DNA of 29,326 nucleotides from Chara braunii (lineage: Eukaryota; Streptophyta; Charophyceae; Charales; Characeae): positions 2,042,959 to 2,072,284 of the forward strand of contig BFEA01000233.1 in the NCBI GenBank assembly GCA_003427395.1, read 5' to 3'. A model generated the notes under the pieces. That model was not told where the DNA came from and did not search any database. It saw nothing but the letters and a program-made list of their open reading frames with translations. Below are positions 20,599 to 28,246 of this stretch, in pieces. Within the stretch, counting starts at the first letter, position 1; every line of letters begins with the position of its first letter. The translations under genes were made by a program, and so were the position numbers.

Positions 20599-20601
<3 letters not shown>
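20338..20601. other. Unassigned sequence upstream of P1
   Basis: Mixed-composition sequence with no frame or motif I can support. It may include P1 upstream sequence. Confidence 0.35.
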
Positions 20602-20644
<43 letters not shown>

Positions 20645-21000
20645 AAACTTCGTAAACGGGAAACCTACTTAACAAGGTGATAAGAGCATCCCCGGTAAGT
20701 AGGCCCCTGCGTCGAAGGCTCCATCTATTGGTGGAGAGCTACACCTGCTGGAAAACGGGTTCAGCGTCCCTATACAATGATGAAAAAATTATCCACTGGA
20801 AATCAGGTCCAGCGTCCGTGTACATAGGTGTCAATATATGTGCCGGAAAACGGGTCCGACAGCCCTGTCCATCTAATTTGTAAAAACTCTAAACCCAGTT
20901 GAGTCATCAATCCAATCACACAAAATCCTAACCAGCCTGTGATGTATATCACAGTGTTGTGATTTGTATTTGCTGGAAAACGGATCCAGCAATCCCATTT
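20602..21000 (-). mobile_element. Family B retroposon (poly(A)-tailed, sense on minus strand)
   Basis: T39 at 20602-20640 is the tail. The adjacent body contains CTCCATCTATTGGTGGAGAG (shared as complement with 28133-28170 and partly 28215-28245) and four copies of a short hairpin with a 7-nt loop at 20747-20765, 20795-20813, 20843-20859 and 20972-20990. The long uninterrupted tail suggests a young insertion. The end distal to poly(A) is uncertain. Likely a SINE or LINE 3' end; no coding capacity seen. Confidence 0.65.
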
Positions 21001-21100
21001 CATATTGTTTATCTATATCCAACAGGCGGAAACAGGCACGAAACCCAATATCCAATAGGATGAAACAAACAGAAACAATCTACCTATACTTATATTCTAT

Positions 21101-21313
21101 TAGTCACGAAACCCTAATCACTATATGATGTGTATGGTCATCTATGAATCCAGCCAACAAGCAAAGCTCTCTCAATGATGAGATATGTGTAACCAGGGCC
21201 ATATTTTGTTAGTCTCGAAACCCCAATGAGTATATGATGTGTATTGTCATTTATGAATCAAGCCTAGAAACTAAGCTTTATCCATGATGAGAGATGTATG
21301 ATCAGGGTGTCCA
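21101..21313. repeat. 109-bp tandem repeat, two copies
   Basis: Units start TAGTCACGAAACCC (21101) and TAGTCTCGAAACCC (21210), and both contain TATATGATGTGTAT and an ATGATGAGA block. They are clearly diverged. Confidence 0.75.
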
Positions 21314-21722
21314 GCCCAGTATCCAATATGCGTTTATCATCACCACCCAACAAGACGAACACCCCCCCCAACATCCCACCCCCAACCAACAAGACGATCA
21401 GCCCCCCGCCAATGATTGGTATTGCAGGTCGGGCAATACCAATCAGCCCCATCTCTCCGACCCCTATCCTCCACCGAAGCACAAGGAGGATCCCCATATG
21501 AGTCTTGGCGAGGGGGAGAGCGACCCCCATCGCGGTGTTGATAAACTCAACCATTGAGATGCTGTCGTCGTCGCCGTAGTTATGGTTGTAGCCGCCATCG
21601 TCATCGTCGCTGCTCCCTTGGTTGTGGCTGCCGCCGTCGTCGCCGTGGTTACGGATGTTATGGATGTGGCCGCCATGCTCGTCATCGTAGTTGTGGCCAC
21701 CATTGTCGTTGGCGTCGTTATT

Positions 21723-21755
<33 letters not shown>

Positions 21756-21833
21756 ATTGTTGTTGTTGTTGTTGTTGTTGTCATCGTTACTGACGACGTT
21801 GTCGTTGAGGAGGGGGGAGATGACAAACCCCAT
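21264..21833 (-). other. Open continuation of P2 after an in-frame TGA
   Basis: The codon after the P2 stop is ATG at 21833-21831 in the same frame, and the frame stays open for 189 more codons. It begins with another Asn-rich tract and ends with a Gly/Ile/Leu/Val-rich region of about 75 residues that includes hydrophobic runs such as IPIIGGGLIVLLVGGGMLGG. Asn/Asp richness on both sides of the TGA suggests one former reading frame, but repeat-encoded tracts avoid stops by nature. Whether the hydrophobic end is a real membrane segment is open. Confidence 0.3.
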
Positions 21834-21892
21834 TCACGTTCCAACTTGCAGGCTTTCGTCGTCATTGTCGTTGTCGTCGTCGTTGTCGTCGC

Positions 21893-21923
<31 letters not shown>

Positions 21924-21980
21924 TTTGTTGTTGTTGTCACTCCCTTCCGTTCCCGTCGTTGTTGTAGTTGTTGTTAACGT
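21550..21980. repeat. (GTT/GTC)n trinucleotide tract inside P2
   Basis: Dense GTT repeats at 21720-21780 and 21897-21935, embedded in GTC/GTT-rich sequence. All frames on both strands are long here (poly-Val, poly-Leu, poly-Cys, poly-Thr, poly-Asn); only the P2 frame connects to non-repeat coding sequence. Confidence 0.9.
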
Positions 21981-22376
21981 CACCACTGTTACCGCTGTTA
22001 CCTCGTACGCACTCTCACAATTGAAGATGACCGTCAACCTGTCTTCAAGAAGATCGTACAGATCGCGACCCTCCTCATAGAGGGTTTTGCAGGCTGACAG
22101 GATGCCATCCGCTCTTTTCCAATCGATGCAGGCGTCAAGCGGAGGATCCGACCCCTCCTCCAGCTCCCACATGATCGCCAGCATGTCCTCACTTTTGTCC
22201 TTCATCCAACCCGCCAGAATGATCGCTCCCCCTTCGACCTCTCGCTCCCTTCGCAGCCTCAAAGACATGTCCCTCACAATCTTCTGTAGCCATCTTTGTC
22301 CGTTCTCCAAGGCAATCAGCCAGTCATTTGCTCCATTATGTAGCTCCCTCACCAACGTCTCCTCCACGGCAGTCAT
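21834..22376 (-). CDS. Paralog P2: unrecognised protein with helical N-domain and Asn/Asp tail
   Basis: 180 codons on the minus strand. Residues 1 to about 120 are non-repetitive, rich in Leu, Glu, Arg and Trp, and probably alpha-helical. Landmarks are NDWLIALENGQRWLQKIV, REVEGGAIILAGW, DMLAIMWELEE and YEEGRDLYDLLEDRL. Residues about 130-175 are Thr, then Asn, then Asp tracts encoded by the trinucleotide array. It ends at TGA 21834-21836, after which the same frame continues open. I do not recognise the domain. Conservation against P1 over the non-repeat part, with repeat tails in both, supports a real gene duplicated in tandem about 2.1 kb apart. Introns cannot be excluded. Confidence 0.5.
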
Positions 22377-22460
22377 GGCTCACCCAAAGACCGCGCTGGT
22401 TGTAGAAATCCTCCAATCATTCACAATTGGCGCTTCCCCTGTTCACATGCCGCGGGGCGT

Positions 22461-22511
22461 CCACGTCACCAAACGACAGGTGACACATGGCAAAACACCA
22501 TGGCCACGTGT
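22461..22511 (-). promoter_or_regulatory. Two bZIP-type motifs upstream of P2
   Basis: On the minus strand ACACGTGGC (22503-22511) and TGACGTGG (22461-22468) lie about 85-135 bases upstream of the P2 ATG. The first equals the plant ABA-response/G-box consensus and the second a bZIP hexamer. A CCAAT lies between them and the gene. Consistent with a plant promoter, unproven. Confidence 0.35.
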
Positions 22512-22639
22512 CGGGCGCGTGAACAGGCCCAGCAACCTGGAGGGATTCACCTCTCCAGCGCGCTGGTTAAGCCGGGCGTGACCAAGCCTCGCTGGTCCGC
22601 CGACATTGGGGCCCTAGCGCTGCACGTCTCTCCACCAAT

Positions 22640-22950
22640 GACCCTACCCTGACCCTAGCAGCCTTCGTTACGAAGTAACATGACAGCTCACTGAATTGAT
22701 AAAATCTCAATGAATGTAATCATCAGTCCCCTGAGCCTTCGTGCACGCACACCTTTATATTATCTTCGAGCTTCGAGTAGACTTTGCACTTTCAAGCTTC
22801 CATGTAAGAGATGGACCAATGTGATTAGGATGTGCTGAGCCTAACTGCCTTCGTTACATAGCGACACACCGGCCCACTAAACTGATTAAGACCCCGAAAA
22901 AGGTGGTTATCAGTCCCTTGGACCTTCCTGTACGCACATCTCAACGAGAT
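22640..22950. repeat. Diverged direct repeat of ~95 bp
   Basis: Copy one at about 22655-22752 and copy two at about 22838-22942 share CTTCGTTAC, a block around CACTGAAYTGAT, and ATCAGTCCC followed by CCTTC and TACGCACA/CACGCACA. The two are separated by about 85 bases of unrelated sequence. No gene. Confidence 0.6.
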
Positions 22951-23084
22951 CTATGTTTTGGCAGATTTATTCAGATATATGACCTTTACATTAAAAACCT
23001 GGGTACAACCCCTATACTCATAATCTATGCACGGACATCCCCCTTCTCTCTATTACCAGAGTAGAAGGAATACACCACCACCCA

Positions 23085-23496
23085 ATCCCTCGCCATCCTA
23101 TGATTCTACAAAAGTATCAACCCTTCAAATAGAATAATCGATAGATGGACAAAGCACCTCAATGTGGATCGCTCCCTTCTGACGCCGATACCCTGGTTCC
23201 AAGGCCGAAAAGAAAAACCTGCAAAGATCACCTCCCTACAGTGGCAGATAGCACATCGGTGTCTCCCAACAATGGACTGGTTGATCGACCACACAAACCT
23301 GGAACAGAAAGGCCGAGCTCTTCCCTGGTGTGCATGGTGTCTGCGGGCCTTCCTTCCACGAAGGAGTGCGGAAGCCATTGAACACGTCTTCATGCAGTGC
23401 CTGACAGCGCAACTCACATAGCGATGGTGGGACAAAATTTGGAGAAAGATGGTCCCTGACACTCCATGGCCCTGGACTTGGAGGGCGATACTGCTA

Positions 23497-23532
<36 letters not shown>

Positions 23533-24085
23533 GGGCTCAGTGCCCAAGGCTGATATTACCAATAATAAGATTGAGGCCGGGGTCCTCACACTCTGCCCGG
23601 AATGAACATACGGAAACTGCTAATGATGACCATGATGATACTAATGACACTGATAATACCCCAGATAATGATGCTAATGAGAATGATGATTCAAAAATAT
23701 GAAAAATTAAAGAAAATTATGTTATATCAGCTATTCGGGCCTCCAAATCCTAGAACAACTCCCAGCCCTCCCTATACCAGGACACTGTACCTCAAAGACA
23801 AAACCAACCTAACTTATTGTCAACCATAGCTGATCTCTTCTCGCTTCATATTGGCCCCAGACCCAAGACGCGTCCATGTTTACAGAAAATATGTTAATCT
23901 GGGCCGCAGAGCGGTACTCTGAGGGCTTTGGTGGCAGCGTTGCATTCTGGCCAGAGAGAATGTGCAGGTAGAGGGCCCTTAGGTAACAGAGCAGATCCAG
24001 CAACAATTACAGTTGGAATTAATGAGAAAGTGGCAAATTTGAAAGCGTCAGCTGGACCTCTTTCGGACTAACCAAGATATAGGGC
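23085..24085 (+). mobile_element. LINE C-terminal fragment, copy 1, interrupted by family A copy A3
   Basis: Plus strand. Before the insertion it encodes a plant-type zf-RVT module: SLQWQIAHRCLPTMDWL, then WCAWC (CxxC), EHVFMQC (HxxxxC) and RWWDKIW, with a TAG at 23419-23421 where the second copy has Trp. The insertion A3 occupies 23500-23857. After it the LINE resumes with a PQTQD...FTEN stretch, then LGRRAVL and GLWWQRCIL, matching the second copy in order. Several frame changes follow. The fragment is dead. The module normally sits C-terminal to the LINE reverse transcriptase. Confidence 0.75.
23500..23857 (-). mobile_element. Family A retroposon copy A3, inserted in LINE copy 1
   Basis: T29 at 23500-23528, then the AAGGCTGATATTACC block and the rest of the family A body, cut off after the TTCTCGC block at about 23850. 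Compared with A1 and A4 it has lost the internal 7-nt-loop hairpin and is shorter at the 5' (sense) end. It is antisense to its host LINE. Confidence 0.75.
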
Positions 24086-24129
24086 CTCACTACTCTTGAA
24101 TCTTGAAAAATCAAGAGTTCATCACCGCT

Positions 24130-24390
24130 GCACTAACTCTTGATGTTGCGTCCCGGATTTCTATGCCTCCAAGGCTACCCCAGTAAAAAATGCGCCGAGA
24201 CGATAGAGCACATCTTTCTCCAGTGTCCCACGACTGTCCTACTGTGGAGGTGGTGGGATAGAATCTGGCGACACCTGATACCGGGCTCGGCTTGGCCATG
24301 GGAATAGAGGGTTATACTTCTGGGACACTTCCCCCAGATCCAAGGGAATACATTCACCAAAAATATATTCTGCCTGGGAAGGCGGGCTGT

Positions 24391-24427
<37 letters not shown>

Positions 24428-25090
24428 AATTGGGTCTGGTGCCGAAGGCTGATATTAGTATCATATTACCAATAATAAGATTGAGGTCAGGGTCCTCACA
24501 GTCTGCCCGGAGTGATCGAACCGAAACTGCTGAGAACTGGGCTCAGCGTCCCTCAAATGGATATGATGATGACCATTATGATAATGATGCTAATGAGAAT
24601 CACGATTCAAATATATGAAAAAATATAGAAGATTATGCTATATCAGTTATTCTGGCCTCCTAATCCTAGTACAACTCTTAGCCCTCCCTGTACCAGGACA
24701 CTGTACCTCTGAGACAAAACCAACCTAACCAACATCAACCATAGTTGATCTTTTCTCGCCTCCTTGCAGCCCCCCTCGGTTCACCAAGGGAATGCCTTCC
24801 ACCCTCAGCAATCCCCATATCTCTCTACAACGCCTCACACTCCTGCCATTTACAGGTTACAGGTCAACGCCCCAGCTCCGTCCAGCGTTGTTCTGGTATC
24901 GGCAAACCAAGGGCACAAATGGGTAATATGGTGGAGAAGATGTATTCTGGAAATAGAAGGAGCAGAGGTAGAAGAGGGGGAAACCACGGAGCAACTAAGA
25001 CTTTTGGTTCAACATTAGATTGCGGCCCAGTGGGGGAAGGTTAAGGAAAATTTACGTCACAAAAGGCAAAGAATGAGGAATGTATTGGAA
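24130..25090 (+). mobile_element. LINE C-terminal fragment, copy 2, interrupted by family A copy A4
   Basis: Plus strand. KKCAETIEHIFLQC and LLWRWWDRIW (zf-RVT half) are followed by WPWE and a TAG where copy 1 has Trp, then a segment ending CLGRRAV at 24392. After A4 (24393-24917) the same frame resumes at 24918 with WVIWWRRCILE, followed by an EQLRLLVQH segment, a TAG at 25016-25018 and WGKVKENLRHKRQ. The minus-strand LINE at 5424-6330 spans the same point without insertion, which fixes the boundary. The 3' limit is uncertain because the frame runs on into the next ORF. Confidence 0.75.
24393..24917 (-). mobile_element. Family A retroposon copy A4, inserted in LINE copy 2
   Basis: T31 at 24393-24423, then the most complete tail-proximal body, with a perfect 6-bp stem and 7-nt loop at 24529-24547 (GCTGAG/CTCAGC) and a GGTTCGATCAC stretch in sense that resembles a Pol III B box with one mismatch. 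Similarity to A1 extends to CCAAGGGCACA at about 24917 and stops where LINE sequence resumes. No target-site duplication is obvious by eye. Confidence 0.8.
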
Positions 25091-25570
25091 AAAGGTCATG
25101 TGGTTAGGCCACAACCACCTAAGGGCAACCTCATCATTCCTGTACGGAAAAAAGGAGGAAAATGGGAAGTGGGACTTTCTCCAGTAGGCCACGATCAATA
25201 CGGAGGGGTTACATTGAGAGGATGGTCTACATATGTTGAATATCAAAGTGTAGGGGATCGAACATTCAAAAGGGATATGCGAGATTTCTTAATCAAACAT
25301 TATGATCCTGGTCCTCAAGCGACTTTCATGGAAATTGGGGACAAGGCCCATATGGCAAAAAGGGACACTTTTGTTCGTTTTGAGGAACAAAAAGAGGCAA
25401 GATTGAAATGGTTTTCCCACACAACTTTACTAGACCTACAAAGTCTTAAGATTAAAGCAAATGTGATGTGGTCAGCCTCAGATATTATTGTTTTTCTTAG
25501 TATAATTCTTCGTAGAGGTATCCTTCAACCTGCTGGAGATCTTGACAATGGATCATGGATTCGCCTCTAA
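25073..25570 (+). CDS. Unrecognised ORF between LINE copy 2 and the LINE endonuclease
   Basis: About 165 codons from an ATG at 25073, though the frame is open upstream to the stop at 25016-25018 and continuous with the LINE tail. Contains IIPVRKKGGKWEVGLSP, GVTLRGWSTYVEYQS and a Phe/Arg/Lys-rich middle; no CCHC knuckle and no domain I can name. It ends about 100 bases before the endonuclease frame, the spacing typical of ORF1-ORF2 in bicistronic LINEs, so an ORF1 product is possible. Alternatively it is a C-terminal extension of copy 2. The shorter 5424-6330 copy stops soon after the equivalent of the LINE tail. Confidence 0.4.
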   Translation: MRNVLEKGHVVRPQPPKGNLIIPVRKKGGKWEVGLSPVGHDQYGGVTLRGWSTYVEYQSVGDRTFKRDMRDFLIKHYDPGPQATFMEIGDKAHMAKRDTFVRFEEQKEARLKWFSHTTLLDLQSLKIKANVMWSASDIIVFLSIILRRGILQPAGDLDNGSWIRL

Positions 25571-25673
25571 AACACAAAGAAGGAAAGTCCTTTCAAAATA
25601 GGGGGTTAAGATGGAAGCAATTAATGCATATTATGGTAAAAACCCATCCTGACAACGTGCAACCAAAACAACA

Positions 25674-26477
25674 GACTTGGATCTCAGATCTCTAAATGTA
25701 AATGGTCTAGCCACGGCAGACACAGAAAAAAGAAAGTCTATATTGGAATAGTTAAAAGGAGTGGGTGGCAGGTCATGGCCTTACATAATATGCATTCAAG
25801 AAACCCATCTGACCGAATCCCCTATTGACACTTGGGCTCCTAATATGGTTTGGCCTTTTATTAAGATCAGTGGGTATTCTTCAAGAAGTGGGTCAGCAGG
25901 AGTATCAATTTGGGTACCACTGGAATCGCGAGCACAAATTGTGCAATCGGTATCAGATAAGGAACAGGGTCGATGGATATCTGCTATCTTCAAGATTGAA
26001 TCAGATACATTATGTGTAATGATGGTCTATAGGCCAAATGAAGTTGAAGAAAGAATCAGATTCTTCCAGGACATAAGAACACATATTCCGTTAGGAATAC
26101 CCCTAGTCATGGCAGGAGATTTCAACGCAGCCCCAGATAGATGGCTAGATCGTTGGAAAATCCCTACTCCATGCCCTCCTTATATAGAGGAAGATGAGAA
26201 TATAATACAAACCTTATGCGAAAATGAACGTCTTTTTGACTCATACCGAAGAATCTTCCCGAAGGAAAGAGTTTTCACATGTCTACGCAATCGAGGAAAC
26301 CATCTCCAATCAAGATCAAGAATAGATCTGATCCTAATATCTGAAGATCTAGAAAGATATCTAACAGGGGCATCAATTTTTCCAAAAAGCTTATGGACTG
26401 GTGGGGATCATAAAATGTGTTCAATACTCCTCTCTTTCAGAAATAAATCAGATCAGGGGAAGAGATTCTATAAATAA
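25674..26477 (+). pseudogene. LINE APE-type endonuclease domain
   Basis: Nicks target DNA to prime reverse transcription. Catalytic landmarks of the exonuclease-endonuclease-phosphatase fold are in order: SLNVNGL (Asn), ICIQETHL (Glu), VYRPN (Tyr and Asn), AGDFNAAPDRW (Asp and Asn), SRIDLILIS (Asp) and GGDHKM (Asp-His). The Asp-His pair and the other key residues appear intact. A TAG at 25749-25751 lies near the N-terminus where Trp or Leu would fit. The frame closes with TAA at 26475-26477, after which the linker continues in another frame. Confidence 0.85.
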
Positions 26478-26493
26478 ATACATCTTTGCTAAT

Positions 26494-27927
26494 ATATGAA
26501 AATTTAAAAAAATACTTAGCAGATATATGGGAATACTGACATTGCAAGAGAAACAAGATTTCTTTATTGCTTGGTTCAACAATGGATTAAACTTTCTTGC
26601 AAAAAAATGTAATGAATTTTTTAAATTAAGAGCAAAGAATAAACATTTGCAGGAAATACAAATTCAAGAACAAATTTTGAATTATGAATCCCAAGACCCG
26701 GGATCTTCACAAAACATTGATATACAAGAACTCAGGAAACAACTATTGTCATTTGCGCATTATCGATGACAGGGACAGATAATAAGAGACAAATTGACAA
26801 AATTCGGGACAGAAGGGAAGATGGATAAATCTTTTTTTACAATGGTCAAATTACGAGCTAAACGTTCTTATATTGATAATTTATATAATAATGAAGCTCA
26901 GAGGGATTCTTTGGTACCTGCATCCTCTGCGGCAAGTTTGAAAGTTGCTTATGATTTTTTTAAAGAACTATTTAAATCATCTAAAGATCCTACCAGTATC
27001 CAAGATGATGATCAAGCTACTTCTCTCTTCTTAGAACCACTTTTCCAGTCGATTACTGATGAACAACGTGAACATCTTAAAAAACCAATAACTAAAGAAG
27101 AAATTTGGACAACTTTAATTAAGATGGAGGAGGACAAAACACCGGGAGTGGATGGTCTGCCTAAAGAATTTTGGGAAGCCATGTGGCCAAGCTTGTCACC
27201 TGACCTAATGAAATACTATCATGAGGTATGGGAAACAGGACAAATGAGAAAATTTGTCAGTCAAGGAATTCTTACCTTATTATACAAAAAGGGGGATAAA
27301 TCCAATGTCAAGAATTATAGACCAATTACTCTACTTACAGTAGTATACAAATTGCTTGCTAAAGCTCTAGCCAATCGCATGATCCCAGTAATGACAGATA
27401 TAATTCATCCCTCACAAACTGGATTTATAAAAGATCTGCACATACAGGATAATATCCTTCTAATCAATGAGATGGTCAAAGTTGCACGACAAACCAAACA
27501 AAATGCAGCGATTGTTTTTATAGACTTTGAAAAGACATATGATCATGTGGATTGGCGATTTCTGGATGTTTGTTTGCATAAACTAAATTTTGGACCCAAC
27601 ATGCGTAGATGGGTTGAAATTCTACATATTAATGCCACCACACGTATTCTTGTGAACGGTTTGCTGTCTCATGAAATACGTCTTCAGAGGTCAGTAAGGC
27701 ACGACGACCCTCTGGCTCCTTTTCTTTTTGTTATTGTAATGGAAGCCCTGGGAGCCAACCTTTGAGCCAATTATAATATCAAAAGACTAAGCATTTCAGG
27801 AATCCCGGAAGAAGCAATACCAATAACTTCAATGTTTGGAGATGATCTTACAAGAATCATAGAACCTTCAGAAGCAAATATGGAAGAAATAAAAAACCAT
27901 TTGAAAAAGAAAAAAAAAAGACAATAG
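26494..27927 (+). pseudogene. LINE reverse transcriptase domain with linker
   Basis: One frame from about 26494, with stops at 26767 and 27763. The N-terminal linker is Lys/Glu/Gln-rich. RT motifs: GVDGLPKEFWEAMW, ILTLLYKKGDKSNVKNYRPI, SQTGFIKDLHIQDNILL, motif A FIDFEKTYDHVDW (27517-27555), then SVRHDDPLAPFLFV where RQGDPLSP is usual (Gly replaced by Asp) and FGDD at 27835-27846 where FADD is usual. It ends soon after FGDD in a Lys run. The catalytic Asp residues are present, but the Gly-to-Asp change, stops and truncation make activity unlikely. Confidence 0.85.
27904..27919 (+). repeat. A-rich tract at the LINE 3' truncation point
   Basis: AAAAAG followed by a nine-A run and a G, directly after the last RT-like codons. 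It may be a short poly(A) tail from premature polyadenylation or simply an A-rich coding stretch. Confidence 0.5.
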
Positions 27928-27939
27928 ACGCCACGAGGG

Positions 27940-28030
27940 AAGTAGAAGGGTAGGCTGAGGCCGGGTGAAGGCGGGAAACTCCACTGGTGCCCCCCAGTGG
28001 CCTTCCACTCTTTACCTGACCTGACCATAG
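27940..28030. other. GC-rich segment with a 7-bp hairpin
   Basis: CCACTGG/CCAGTGG arms around a TGCCCC loop near 27982-28001. It lies between the LINE and family B and belongs to neither with certainty. Confidence 0.4.
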
Positions 28031-28173
28031 GCTAGGAAGGGGTTATAGTTTTAATATAGGACGTTGGACCCGTTTTCCAGCACAATGGTGTCTCGTTTAA
28101 ATGTAAAGATGTATTCAAGGGACGGTGGACCCAGTTTCCTGTAGGTGATGCTCCCCACCAATAGATGGAGCTG

Positions 28174-28214
<41 letters not shown>
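28031..28214 (+). mobile_element. Family B retroposon copy, plus orientation
   Basis: Contains hairpin units at 28063-28081 and (degenerate) 28124-28142, then the GGTGATGCTCCCCACCAATA block and a pure A35 tail at 28180-28214. It is complementary in layout to 20602-21000 but lacks about 60 bases just before the tail found there. The upstream limit is uncertain and may extend back to 27930. Confidence 0.65.
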
Positions 28215-28217
<3 letters not shown>

Positions 28218-28246
28218 TTCCAGCAGGTGATGCTCCCCACCAATAA
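28215..28246 (+). repeat. Second partial family B segment after the poly(A)
   Basis: Directly after A35 the sequence TTTCCAGCAGGTG and the CTCCCCACCAATA block recur. This is either a remnant of an older family B copy into which the newer one inserted, or a local duplication. Confidence 0.6.

Larger units (their letters stand above)
25674..27927 (+). mobile_element. LINE with endonuclease and reverse transcriptase (decayed, 3'-truncated)
   Basis: A + strand, A-rich non-LTR element. APE-type endonuclease (25674-26477), frame change, linker with a stop at 26767-26769, reverse transcriptase to a stop at 27763-27765 and onward to 27925-27927. The RT ends just after the FADD-box region in an A-rich run (27904-27919); the zf-RVT module is absent here. 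No LTRs. Confidence 0.85.

Noticed and set aside
20886-21120. Telomere-like CCCTAA motifs
   Set aside because: Only isolated single units; no tandem array.
21554-22080. Poly-Val, poly-Leu and poly-Cys plus-strand frames
   Set aside because: Shadows of the GTT/GTC tract in P2.
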